Assembly: GCA_965212245.1 (NCBI GenBank)
Contig: OZ243107.1
Span: 3,348,001 to 3,412,000 of the forward strand
Source of the DNA: CAKZNE01 sp040222435
GTDB taxonomy: Bacteria > Bacteroidota > Bacteroidia > Flavobacteriales > Schleiferiaceae
Reading direction: 5' to 3'
DNA: 64,000 bases
Part shown: in pieces, positions 52,308 to 60,683 of the stretch
Layout: each line of letters begins with the position of its first letter
How positions within the stretch are numbered: position 1 is the first letter of the stretch
The notes under the pieces: generated by a model
What the model was told of the DNA's origin: nothing
What the model saw: the letters and a program-made list of their open reading frames with translations, nothing else
Database searches by the model: none
Position numbers and translations under genes: made by a program

Positions 52308-53774
52308 TCAGGCTTTTTCAGGAATCCGTTTTAAAGCTTCCTTAAGGTAGCCCCAAAACTTTTGTACCGATGGGATACTTACCTTCTCATCCGGGGAATG
52401 CGGGTGTCGTATGGTAGGTCCAAAACTGATCATTTCCAGGTTGGGGTATGGTTTACCCAATAAACCACATTCCAGGCCGGCATGACAGGCAATTACCCTG
52501 GGCTCTTCTTTATACAGCTCTATATATAAATTTTTCATAATGCCGAGCATCGGGGAATTGGGATCGAGCTTCCAGCCGGGATAGGAACCACTTAATTCCA
52601 CCTTAGCCCCAATCAGGCTAAACGGTGCCGACACACTGTACGCCATATCCATTTTACCTGATTCACGGTCGCTACGGGTAAGGCATTGAACCTGAACTTT
52701 GCCATTTTCCATCACTATGCGGGCTATGTTATTAGAGGTCTCCACCAGATCTTTTACATCAGGGCTCATCCGCTTAATTCCATCATGACAAGCCTGTATA
52801 GCATGGATCAGTTGATGCTGGGCATCAGGTGTCATCACCTCCCCGGGAACCGGGTGATCATGATAACTTACACTAAGATTAGGATCCGTGGTGGCATATT
52901 CAGCTTGTAAAGTTTGATTCATGGCATCCCAATGCTGCTTAATGGCTTCCAGGTTTTGAGAAGGAACCGCCACTATCGCAGTAGATTCACGGGGAATGGC
53001 ATTACGCAGGCTACCTCCGTCAATGGAATGAATACGCAAACCTTGTAATTCACCCATATCCCATAACAGGCGGTTCATAATCTTATTGGCATTTCCCCGG
53101 CCATATATAATATCCATACCTGAATGTCCGCCAAAAAGACCACGCACCCGCAATTCAAGGCCAGTGTACTCACCTTCCGGTTTTTGCTGTGGGTATGCCC
53201 AGTTAATATTTACATCAATACCTCCGGCACAACCAATACTCAGTTCATCATCATCTTCGGTATCCAGGTTCATCAGTATTTCACCTTTCAACAAACCAGG
53301 TTGCAGGTTATGGGCACCCGTCATACCCGACTCTTCATCAATAGTGAAAAGTGCTTCCAGGGCCGGGTGTGGGATATCACCCGATTGCAGCACCGTCATT
53401 ATAGCGGCCACACCCATACCATTGTCTGCGCCCAATGTAGTGCCTTTGGCTTTTACCCAGTCTCCGTCTATATAGGATTGTATACCCTGTGTGTTAAAAT
53501 CAAAATCAGTATCACCATTTTTTTGATGTACCATATCAAGGTGTGCCTGCATAACCACAGGCTTACGGTTTTCCATACCGGGACTGGCCGGTTTACGGAT
53601 AATGACATTCCCTACCTTGTCTATACTGTAATCCAGGTTTAGCCCCTGCGCAAAACTCTCAATAAAGGCAATTACCTTTTCCTCCTTTTTAGAAGGCCTG
53701 GGCACAGCATTCAAGTCTTCAAAATTGTTCCATAAGGCTTGGGGTTGCAATTGACGTACGTGTGAGGCACTCAT
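52308..53774 (-). CDS. pepD: Aminoacyl-histidine dipeptidase (peptidase M20, PepD)
   Basis: This 488-residue cytosolic metallopeptidase of clan MH has zinc ligands visible as His in VVMQAHLDMVH, Asp in TLGADNGMG, the catalytic Glu pair in FTIDEESGMTG, Asp in NLDTEDDD and a late His in GPTIRHPHSPDE. It cleaves dipeptides such as carnosine or X-His. The length and motif order agree with E. coli PepD (about 485). It starts 27 bases before the HMG-CoA lyase gene in the same direction, so they may share a transcript. Confidence 0.93.
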   Translation of the reverse strand: MSASHVRQLQPQALWNNFEDLNAVPRPSKKEEKVIAFIESFAQGLNLDYSIDKVGNVIIRKPASPGMENRKPVVMQAHLDMVHQKNGDTDFDFNTQGIQSYIDGDWVKAKGTTLGADNGMGVAAIMTVLQSGDIPHPALEALFTIDEESGMTGAHNLQPGLLKGEILMNLDTEDDDELSIGCAGGIDVNINWAYPQQKPEGEYTGLELRVRGLFGGHSGMDIIYGRGNANKIMNRLLWDMGELQGLRIHSIDGGSLRNAIPRESTAIVAVPSQNLEAIKQHWDAMNQTLQAEYATTDPNLSVSYHDHPVPGEVMTPDAQHQLIHAIQACHDGIKRMSPDVKDLVETSNNIARIVMENGKVQVQCLTRSDRESGKMDMAYSVSAPFSLIGAKVELSGSYPGWKLDPNSPMLGIMKNLYIELYKEEPRVIACHAGLECGLLGKPYPNLEMISFGPTIRHPHSPDEKVSIPSVQKFWGYLKEALKRIPEKA

Positions 53775-53798
53775 AAGAATCTTAAGTTTTTGAGATTG

Positions 53799-54614
53799 TT
53801 ATTTATCACCAAGAATGATTGGTAATCCATCTTTCCCACTACCAACTACAACTACCTTGGCGTTGTTCGATTCGGCCAGCTTTAATGTAGCTTCAATTCC
53901 TTTTTCTCTCAGGATTTTATCGGTAAGTGCAGAGCTGATAATATTATAGGCATCTGCTTTACCCTGAGCTTCAATTTTAATACGCTGGGCTTCTTTAGAG
54001 GCCCGGGTAAGCTTAAACTCATACTCTAATGACGCCTGCTCCTGCTCCAGCTTACGCTCAATGGCCGCTTTTAACTTGGGCGGGAGCTGTATATCACGGA
54101 TCAGTACGGCATCCAGTACCAGGTTCTTCTCTTTCATAGCTTTAGCCGTACGGCTGAAAATTTCATCCTGAATAGATTCCCGCTTGGTGGAATACAATTC
54201 ATCGGGAAGGTATTTACCGATCACCTCACGGGTGGCCGAACGTATTTCGGGAACAATGATGCGTTCATGGAAACCAGGGCCTATTTCATCATGCAGGTAA
54301 CCAATCTGATCATCCACCGGCTTATACCGGTATGAAAGTTCTGCTTTAATGGTTAAACCATTTTTAGAGAGCACCTCCATAGTACTTACTGCTTCGCGGA
54401 TCTTTACATCATAAATGTATACGTTATCCCAGGGCCACTTTACATGAAAACCCTGATCGTATACGGTTTCTTTATCCAGACCTCCCTGAAATTTACGAAA
54501 GATCAATCCTTTTTCACCAGGGTTAATGGTGTATGTTAAAGCACTCCACGCCAGAATAATTCCCAAAAGAATTACAAAGGCTACCACTATGACTCCTGTT
54601 CTGCGTTGATTCAT
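53799..54614 (-). CDS. Prohibitin/HflC-like band 7 (SPFH) membrane protein
   Basis: This 271-residue protein has a single N-terminal membrane helix (~8-30), an SPFH domain (~35-200, 'YTINPGEKGLIFRKFQGGL') and a C-terminal coiled coil. The phrases VLDAVLIRDIQLPPKL and EFKLTRASKEAQRIKIEAQGK (split here) are typical of eukaryote-like prohibitins. It forms ring assemblies in membranes and modulates proteases. A TTG at 54638 is an alternative start that overlaps the preceding gene; ATG at 54614 gives the natural membrane helix position. Confidence 0.9.
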   Translation of the reverse strand: MNQRRTGVIVVAFVILLGIILAWSALTYTINPGEKGLIFRKFQGGLDKETVYDQGFHVKWPWDNVYIYDVKIREAVSTMEVLSKNGLTIKAELSYRYKPVDDQIGYLHDEIGPGFHERIIVPEIRSATREVIGKYLPDELYSTKRESIQDEIFSRTAKAMKEKNLVLDAVLIRDIQLPPKLKAAIERKLEQEQASLEYEFKLTRASKEAQRIKIEAQGKADAYNIISSALTDKILREKGIEATLKLAESNNAKVVVVGSGKDGLPIILGDK

Positions 54615-54624
54615 GTTATTTGAT

Positions 54625-56673
54625 TTAATATTTCCCAAAGAATTTTCGCAAGCCCCATTCGGCTGCTAAAAAGATCAGTAAGATAAAGAATAAGACCTTC
54701 TTATTCAGTAATGAACTGATGGATGTTTTCAATCGTTGAATACCCTTTGCCAATGGATTTTCCAAAAGGTCAGTCGTCATGCGCTGCAGTTCTTTCCTCT
54801 GATAAAAAGAACCTCCGCTTTCACGGGCTATGGCTTTCAAAATATCATGACGGGCTACCAGATTTGCCTGCTCCACCTGTATCTTTTCTACTGCAAACAC
54901 TCCGGACCGCTCAAATTCATCTTCACCCAATTTAGTGCGGGCTGTCCAGGTATAGCTTCCGGGTGGTAAGGTTCCGGCATCCAGGCGGTAGGCGGTGCTG
55001 GTTTTACTAAAGTTAAACTCATATTCCTTACCCTGGCCAGACACAATCCGCATCTGCACTTCCGGACTATTATTCAGCTCTAAAGACAAATTATACAGAC
55101 GGGCTCTTATAACAATGGGTTCACGGCTGTTAAAACGAGATGCGGCTTCTACTACAAAGCGCTGATCTTCCGTGCGGGCCGTAAGGTATTGAACGGTTTG
55201 TGCAATCAACTCATCAAAGCGTTCAAAAGAGTTGTGCTGGCGGTAATCATAAATCCGCCATTTCCACAGGCCATTAGCCAGAAGTATGGATGATCGCTGT
55301 TCTTGCTTATTCTGAAAAAACCACAGAGCTTCCCGGGTTTCTACTTGTCCTACCTTTTTATATAGAAAAGCTTGCTGTATAGCATCTGACTCTATTTTTC
55401 CATAGGGCAATTGTAAAGGTGGCAGTGTTTTCAGGAAATCTTCCGTTTCCCGACTCAGACTGAAAAGACTAAAGCCTTTCTCCTGCACCACCCTTACCTG
55501 TTCCAGGCTTCCGGTTGCAGGACTAACACCCGTAAAACGCTTAAAAGCCGTTTGATCTGATGAAGGTGCATCAATCAGCCAATACGGTTTAGAACCTACC
55601 TGGTCGGGCATGGAAGGGCGCAAGCCAAATATGATGTATAAGTCGGGTTTTTCAGTGTTTTCTGAAAAGTCCTTCCACATGCCGCTCTCTACTTCATATT
55701 TTTCCAGCTTATTTAAAGCCGCAGCAATAGCAGCAATATCCGGATGTGCACTGCTGCTGATCATCCGGATTTTCTTGCGGTTATCAATCACCTCAATAGA
55801 AAAGTCCTGCCTGTTATTGATAATTTGCTCTTCTTCTCCGGCCTTAACCCGTACCTGGTACCGTTGCACACCTACTTCCGAAGCATCTAAATAAGTTTCA
55901 ACTTTCTCAAAGTAATCCTCCCCTTCTACCCGGCCGGTTTTTGAGAACACCGTTTTTCCGGATGCATTGCTCACGCTTACCGTAAAGTCGCGTCCATTCA
56001 TCTTGCGGCCTCTCAGGCTTATTTCAAGCGGGAACTGGTTGTTGAGATACGTTAATTCATTATGCTCCAGGTTTTCAATGAACATATCCTGTTTCACCGT
56101 GGTATCTCCAAGACCGATGGTGAAAATGGGAAAAGGGCTGCTTTCAGCTTCGTATACAGGGTTTATCCCACGATTATATATCCCATCGGAAATTAATACC
56201 ACACCCGCTACATTCTGATTATAGTAACGCTGCTGAGCGGCCTGTAAAGCCTGGGCAATATCGGTTTGCACACCGCCAAAAGAATCGGTTTGATGTGCAT
56301 TTAAACCAGTTGAAAAATCCATTTTTCGCAACTCGTACTTTTCCTTCAGTTTCTCTTCTGCTCCGGCCATTTCCGGTCCCAGAAAATTTCTGACTTCCTG
56401 TGAGTCGGGCAGTGAGGTTATAGATGACGAATGGTCTTCCAGCCAAAGTAAAATAGGTTTCTCATCAAGCGTTTCAGAACTTCTGAGAAGCGGAGCCAGT
56501 AAAAGTATGGCTATAACAAACAGCGTGAAAAAACGCAAGGCAGCCAGCACCCGGCTTTGATTCCGGTTAAAATCCTTTGATGCAAAATAGAATACCCACA
56601 CCGCCCCCGCTACACCTAATAGTATGGGAACGATCCACCAGGGTGAATATTCAAAATAGAAATCTGAGATCAA
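54625..56673 (-). CDS. VWA-like membrane protein with three transmembrane helices
   Basis: This 682-residue protein has two N-terminal helices (~11-30, 41-61), a long periplasmic part and a C-terminal helix (~650-672). Residues ~75-200 form a vWA-like domain with the metal motif LEDHSSS (DxSxS pattern) and VVLISDGIYNRG. A glutamine-amidotransferase-like fold may lie at ~300-390 ('DLYIIFGLRPSMPDQ'). It resembles the Bat-operon-associated group of Bacteroidota. The frame begins with TTG at 56673. It lies between fabG and the prohibitin gene in one direction. Confidence 0.75.
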   Translation of the reverse strand: MISDFYFEYSPWWIVPILLGVAGAVWVFYFASKDFNRNQSRVLAALRFFTLFVIAILLLAPLLRSSETLDEKPILLWLEDHSSSITSLPDSQEVRNFLGPEMAGAEEKLKEKYELRKMDFSTGLNAHQTDSFGGVQTDIAQALQAAQQRYYNQNVAGVVLISDGIYNRGINPVYEAESSPFPIFTIGLGDTTVKQDMFIENLEHNELTYLNNQFPLEISLRGRKMNGRDFTVSVSNASGKTVFSKTGRVEGEDYFEKVETYLDASEVGVQRYQVRVKAGEEEQIINNRQDFSIEVIDNRKKIRMISSSAHPDIAAIAAALNKLEKYEVESGMWKDFSENTEKPDLYIIFGLRPSMPDQVGSKPYWLIDAPSSDQTAFKRFTGVSPATGSLEQVRVVQEKGFSLFSLSRETEDFLKTLPPLQLPYGKIESDAIQQAFLYKKVGQVETREALWFFQNKQEQRSSILLANGLWKWRIYDYRQHNSFERFDELIAQTVQYLTARTEDQRFVVEAASRFNSREPIVIRARLYNLSLELNNSPEVQMRIVSGQGKEYEFNFSKTSTAYRLDAGTLPPGSYTWTARTKLGEDEFERSGVFAVEKIQVEQANLVARHDILKAIARESGGSFYQRKELQRMTTDLLENPLAKGIQRLKTSISSLLNKKVLFFILLIFLAAEWGLRKFFGKY

Positions 56674-56705
56674 AAGTTGCGCACCGGGCTTTTAAGGTTT
56701 GGGTA

Positions 56706-57452
56706 TCAGGTAAGCATTCCTCCGTCCACATTCAATGTTTGCCCCGTAATGTAGGCAGACAGATCTGAGGCCAGAAATAAACAGGCATTGGCTACATCTT
56801 CAGGGGTGCCACCTCTTTTCAATGGAATGGCATCACGCCAGCCTTGTACTGTAGCTTCGTCCAGCTTTCCGGTCATTTCAGTTTCTATAAAACCCGGAGC
56901 AATGGCATTGCACCGTATGTTGCGGGAACCTAATTCCAACGCAATAGATTTGGTAAAACCAATAATACCGGCTTTGGAGGCCGCATAGTTAGACTGCCCG
57001 GCATTTCCTTTTACACCTACTACAGAACTAATATTTATGATGGAGCCTTTCCGTTGCTTAAGCATTGTACGTTGTACGGTTTTGGTAAGGTTAAACACCG
57101 ATTTAAGGTTGATCTGAACTACCTTATCAAAGTCCTCTTCACTCATACGCATGAGGAGGTTATCACGGGTTACTCCTGCATTATTGATCACTATGTCAAT
57201 TGTACCGAAATCTTTCAGAACGTCCGCCACTAATTGTTCAGCTGAAGTATAGTCTGAGGCATCACTGCGGTAGCCTTTTACAGTTACACCAGATACAGAA
57301 AGTTCTTTTTCAAAAGCCTGAGCTTGCTCAACGGATGACAAGTAGGTAAATGCAATGTTGGCGCCATGCTGCGCAAAAACCTCGGCAATTCCCTTGCCGA
57401 TACCTTTAGAAGCACCAGTAATTATGGCCGTTTTTCCTTCTAGTAATTTCAT
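56706..57452 (-). CDS. fabG: 3-oxoacyl-ACP reductase FabG
   Basis: This 248-residue SDR has TGASKGIGKG (12-21), the NNAG motif (~91), catalytic Ser and the YAASKAG triad (Tyr-x3-Lys), and it ends QTLNVDGGM. It reduces 3-oxoacyl-ACP in fatty-acid elongation using NADPH. The length is the family norm. It could also supply the ketoreduction missing from the type III PKS operon. Confidence 0.92.
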   Translation of the reverse strand: MKLLEGKTAIITGASKGIGKGIAEVFAQHGANIAFTYLSSVEQAQAFEKELSVSGVTVKGYRSDASDYTSAEQLVADVLKDFGTIDIVINNAGVTRDNLLMRMSEEDFDKVVQINLKSVFNLTKTVQRTMLKQRKGSIINISSVVGVKGNAGQSNYAASKAGIIGFTKSIALELGSRNIRCNAIAPGFIETEMTGKLDEATVQGWRDAIPLKRGGTPEDVANACLFLASDLSAYITGQTLNVDGGMLT

Positions 57453-57470
57453 TAGATGTTCAATTTAGGC

Positions 57471-57478
57471 CAAAGATA
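57471..57478 (-). promoter_or_regulatory. Candidate -7 box for fabG
   Basis: On the minus strand TATCTTTG fits TAnnTTTG 18 bases before the fabG ATG. A TTG at 57502-57500, about 21 bases further upstream, is a possible -33. Confidence 0.5.
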
Positions 57479-57565
57479 GGGTTCTTTGGATTGCCCCACC
57501 AAGTGCCAGCTAGTTAAGGCTTGAAAAGCTTTTCCAGGGATAGTATTAATGGTGAAGACGCCTTC

Positions 57566-58006
57566 CTACTTATCGTACCATTCAAAATCATCCGTGCGTT
57601 GCATAGCTTCTATCATTTCAGAGCCCACCTGGGGTGGTGCGGTGATCTTCCTTTTTTGGGTATTTATAAAAGCTCCTTCCACATTGAGGATAGCACAAAG
57701 CTCTTCCCCCCGCCACAAATGGTGACGCATACCAAAACGCGAATAATCACTCTTCAGTTTGCTGAGCAGTACATCCATATGCAATTCATCCCCGTAGCGC
57801 ACCTCTCTTTTAAACAAGGCCTCTTCACGAAAAAGCACCGGCCCGAAAAGATTATCCTGCATCACCTGAATAGTAAGCCCGTGCTCCGTCAAAAATGCCA
57901 TTCGCATCTGGGCTCCCCAATCGTAATAAACCGAATGGCGAATGTGGAAATTAGGATCCATATCGCTCCAGCGCAGTTGTATCTCCTTAGAAAATTCTTT
58001 GCTCAT
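57566..58006 (-). CDS. Acyl-CoA thioesterase-like hotdog protein (4HBT-like)
   Basis: This 146-residue protein carries the 4HBT motif in 'IQLRWSDMDPNFHIRHSVYYDW', with the catalytic Asp. It probably hydrolyses acyl-CoA or acyl-ACP. I chose ATG 58006, because a TTG at 58045 would lie upstream of the -7 box at 58027-58034. Confidence 0.85.
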   Translation of the reverse strand: MSKEFSKEIQLRWSDMDPNFHIRHSVYYDWGAQMRMAFLTEHGLTIQVMQDNLFGPVLFREEALFKREVRYGDELHMDVLLSKLKSDYSRFGMRHHLWRGEELCAILNVEGAFINTQKRKITAPPQVGSEMIEAMQRTDDFEWYDK

Positions 58007-58026
58007 ATTGTATAAGTATGGAAGCA

Positions 58027-58034
58027 CAAATGTA
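58027..58034 (-). promoter_or_regulatory. Candidate -7 box for the thioesterase gene
   Basis: On the minus strand TACATTTG (58034-58027) matches TAnnTTTG and lies 20 bases before the ATG at 58006. Confidence 0.5.
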
Positions 58035-58108
58035 TAATTACGCAAGCTCTTAGCGGGCGTTTACTAACTAAGTATTGATCCTTTAAGGGGAAATATTCAT
58101 CTTTAAAC

Positions 58109-58116
58109 TACTTTTG
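58109..58116 (+). promoter_or_regulatory. Candidate -7 box for the Cys-motif protein gene
   Basis: TACTTTTG fits TAnnTTTG and ends 7 bases before the ATG at 58124. This implies a transcript with almost no leader. Confidence 0.45.
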
Positions 58117-58123
58117 CTCTTCA

Positions 58124-58510
58124 ATGAAGTTGATATTTACATATGCTCTGCTGCTTACCCTCACCTTTCCCTGGTTGATGAAAGTGGCTGTATCGATTGA
58201 CTTTATTATACACCAGGATTATATAGCTAAAAACCTTTGTGAGAATCGTGATAAACCGGAACTCCAATGTGATGGTACCTGTGTGTTTATGGAAAAGCTG
58301 AAACTGAACGATACTGAACCGGAAAAACGCAAAATGCCGGTTGAAGTAATTGCATTTGAACTTTCCTCCTTCTTGTTATGTCCCCGTTTTACGACAACTG
58401 CAAAGCTGATTCCGGTTAAGAGTTCTCATCCTGTACCTGCTTCCTGCAACTTATATTCTGACCCTTTTCCAGAGGAGATCTTTCATCCTCCCTGCCTTTT
58501 CAAAGTTTAA
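58124..58510 (+). CDS. Small exported protein with Cys motif C-x9-C-x3-C, upstream of the MbnP/MbnH pair
   Basis: This 128-residue protein has an N-terminal hydrophobic signal or anchor (~4-28). It then shows 'LCENRDKPELQCDGTC' with cysteines spaced C-x9-C-x3-C, followed by Lys-rich, Ser/Pro-rich and Cys-containing segments. Proteins with this 'CEN..KPEL.C.G.C' pattern occur next to metal-uptake genes in Bacteroidota, as I recall, and a metal role is likely here because an MbnP-like gene follows. No enzyme motif is visible. Confidence 0.55.
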   Translation: MKLIFTYALLLTLTFPWLMKVAVSIDFIIHQDYIAKNLCENRDKPELQCDGTCVFMEKLKLNDTEPEKRKMPVEVIAFELSSFLLCPRFTTTAKLIPVKSSHPVPASCNLYSDPFPEEIFHPPCLFKV

Positions 58511-58637
58511 ATTCTCAATATTTATTTCTTCAGGGAGACTTCTCTTAGTCAGAAGTTCTTTTACCTGTCATAGTTTTTATGAAGTAGCTACATCATGATG
58601 GCCTACTTCTGAATAAATAATCAACTTATATCTGAAA

Positions 58638-59408
58638 ATGAAAAAAATTTTAAAACCCGGCTTTATAGCCTTAGCCTCCGCTTTATTTATAACCGCTTCC
58701 TGTAGTAAGGACGATAAAAATACGGACGAACCTGCTGCAACCAGTGGTGATTTTAAGCTTGAATTCTCTCATGATTTTGATGGGGAAGCTTTGGACTTTA
58801 CTAAAAGTTACACCAACGGTTCAGGAGAAAACCTTGAGTTTACTAAAGTACGCTACTACATTTCCAATGTAAAACTGGAACAGATGGACGGAACTGTGTG
58901 GGCAGAAGAAAACAGCTACCACCTGGTGGATGGCAGTGACGATGCTTCTCAAACCATCACCTTTAGTAATGTACCGGTGGGCAGTTATCACTCTATTAGT
59001 TATATGATAGGTGTGGATAGTCTCAAGAATGTTTCCGGAGCGCAGGAAGGTGTACTTAGCCCGGCTAATGATATGTTCTGGAGCTGGAATAGCGGCTATA
59101 TTTTCTTTAAGATAGAAGGAAATTCACCCCAGGCGGCTGACAGTAAATTTATCTATCATATTGGTGGTTTTGCAGGGCCTAATAAAGCCTTGATGACCAA
59201 TACGCATAGTATGCACGATAATATGATGGCTATTGATGGAAAGAGCACTCCCACACTACACATGGAGGTAAACCTCAAAAATGTGTTTGACGGTATGCAC
59301 CCGCTTAGTGTGGCTGCTATGTCTAAAGTTCATATGCCAGGAATGATGGCTATGCATGTGGCTCATAATTTTCAAGGTGCTTTTAAATTAGGACACACCC
59401 ATAACTAA
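58638..59408 (+). CDS. MbnP-like putative copper-binding lipoprotein
   Basis: This 256-residue lipoprotein has a lipobox TASC (Cys ~22). The mature domain resembles MbnP: a start like 'FKLEFSHDFDGEALDF', the 'VRYYISNVKLEQMDG' block, and the FWSWNSGYIFFKIEG block with Trp148 and Trp150. A Met/His-rich C-terminus follows (MHDNMMAIDG, MSKVHMPGMMAMHVAHN). In characterised MbnP a Trp is turned into kynurenine by the haem enzyme MbnH and helps bind copper. Here the MbnH-like gene follows directly, so the pair probably handles copper in the periplasm or at the outer membrane. Confidence 0.82.
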   Translation: MKKILKPGFIALASALFITASCSKDDKNTDEPAATSGDFKLEFSHDFDGEALDFTKSYTNGSGENLEFTKVRYYISNVKLEQMDGTVWAEENSYHLVDGSDDASQTITFSNVPVGSYHSISYMIGVDSLKNVSGAQEGVLSPANDMFWSWNSGYIFFKIEGNSPQAADSKFIYHIGGFAGPNKALMTNTHSMHDNMMAIDGKSTPTLHMEVNLKNVFDGMHPLSVAAMSKVHMPGMMAMHVAHNFQGAFKLGHTHN

Positions 59409-60464
59409 TTGAGGAGTTACACCCTTCAAATACTACGTAAAGTGAGAAACCTGCTTCCTGCGGTGGGTTTCTTACTTTTTGTTTTTGCCTGCCACAAAAA
59501 TCCGGCAACAGACCCTAACGACAATACCCTCCTTTTTGAAAAACCGGAGCATTTTCCGGAACCCGTATATACTTTTGAAAACAACCCCTTAAGCAGAGAA
59601 GGTTTTGAGTTGGGCCGTAAGCTTTTTTATGAACCCCTCCTCTCTGTCAATGGTACTATCTCCTGTGGCTCCTGCCACCATCAGGCAGAAGGGTTTTCAG
59701 ATGCCGGAAAGGCTTTTAGCACCGGTACAGATCAACGAAAGGGCTTACGTAACTCTCCGGCCCTCTCTAACCTGGCCTGGTACCCGGCATTTATGATGGA
59801 TGGAGGTATAAATCATATTGAGGTAATGCCCATTGCGCCTATTACCGATTCTCTTGAAATGGCAGAAGAATTAACTCAAGTGCTGGCTAAACTTCAGGCA
59901 CACCCTGAATACCCCGGTCTTTTTAAAGCCGCTTTTAACAACGATAAGGTCACTACTCAAAATATGCTGTATGCCCTGGCACAATTCATGGCAATGATGG
60001 TATCACACCAAAGCCGCTTTGATCAGTTTTTGCAGGGAAAAATTAAGTTCAGCCCAGCTGAAAGTAAAGGTTACTTCATTTTTGAGAAGAATTGTGCTGG
60101 TTGCCATGCCGGCCCCCTTCTTACCGATTTCAGTTATCGCAATAACGGGCTTGATGCACATTCTGCCGATCCGGGCCGGGCGCGGATCACTCAAAAACCC
60201 GGGGACCATGGCAAGTTTAAAGTACCTAATCTCAGGAACGTAGCCTTATCACCACCCTATATGCACGATGGACGCTTCAATAGCCTGGAAGAAGTTATAG
60301 ACCATTATTCCGAAGGCATAGTGGCCAACCCCAATCTGGATAGTACTTTGAGTGCTCCACTTCAGCTATCAAGCGCTGAGAAGTCGCAGCTGCTGGAATT
60401 CCTCAAAACCCTTACGGACTTTAACTATATCCATACGGAAAGTCTTTCCGACCCTAACCCCTAA
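59409..60464 (+). CDS. MbnH/MauG-like dihaem cytochrome c peroxidase-family enzyme
   Basis: This 351-residue lipoprotein (VFAC lipobox) has two haem c motifs: CGSCH at ~86-90 and CAGCH at ~229-233. It also has the family segments 'NSPALSNLAWYPAFMMDGGINHIE' and VPNLRNVALSPPYMHDGRF. MauG-type dihaem enzymes oxidise Trp or other residues on partner proteins, and MbnH oxidises MbnP. A TTG at 59409 directly follows the MbnP stop and opens the frame. The GTG at 59442 would give a shorter, more typical signal peptide, so the exact start is uncertain. Confidence 0.87.
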   Translation: MRSYTLQILRKVRNLLPAVGFLLFVFACHKNPATDPNDNTLLFEKPEHFPEPVYTFENNPLSREGFELGRKLFYEPLLSVNGTISCGSCHHQAEGFSDAGKAFSTGTDQRKGLRNSPALSNLAWYPAFMMDGGINHIEVMPIAPITDSLEMAEELTQVLAKLQAHPEYPGLFKAAFNNDKVTTQNMLYALAQFMAMMVSHQSRFDQFLQGKIKFSPAESKGYFIFEKNCAGCHAGPLLTDFSYRNNGLDAHSADPGRARITQKPGDHGKFKVPNLRNVALSPPYMHDGRFNSLEEVIDHYSEGIVANPNLDSTLSAPLQLSSAEKSQLLEFLKTLTDFNYIHTESLSDPNP

Positions 60465-60504
60465 TTAAGGTGAGTTAGATGTAAGAGTGTTGTTGATGTT
60501 ATTT

Positions 60505-60587
60505 TGTCACGTTGAGTGAATTCTCGAAACAGGCAAAATGAGTCGTTTTCGATAAAAAATTCTTTCAGAATTTCACTCAAACTGACA
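60505..60587. repeat. 83-bp imperfect palindromic element plus a 16-bp perfect palindrome downstream
   Basis: Outer arms TGTCACGTTGAGTGAA and TTTCACTCAAACTGACA pair with few mismatches. Inside lie CTCGAAAC and GTTTTCGA as a second stem. A perfect palindrome GAACTCACGTGAGTTC follows at 60600-60615. This is the sort of nested structure shown by dispersed intergenic repeats or by transcripts with strong fold-back. It lies between the convergent haem-enzyme and M49 peptidase genes. Confidence 0.5.
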
Positions 60588-60629
60588 TCATTTTATATCG
60601 AACTCACGTGAGTTCATCCAACATTAAAA

Positions 60630-60658
60630 AAGCCCATAACCAAAAGGGTCATGGGCTT
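60630..60658 (-). terminator. Rho-independent terminator of the M49 peptidase gene
   Basis: On the minus strand AAGCCCATGACC... pairs with ...GGTTATGGGCTT, with one mismatch, and is followed by a T-run. It starts about 26 bases after the M49 stop. Confidence 0.7.
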
Positions 60659-60683
60659 AAAAAGTTTGAAGGCTAGGAAAAAC

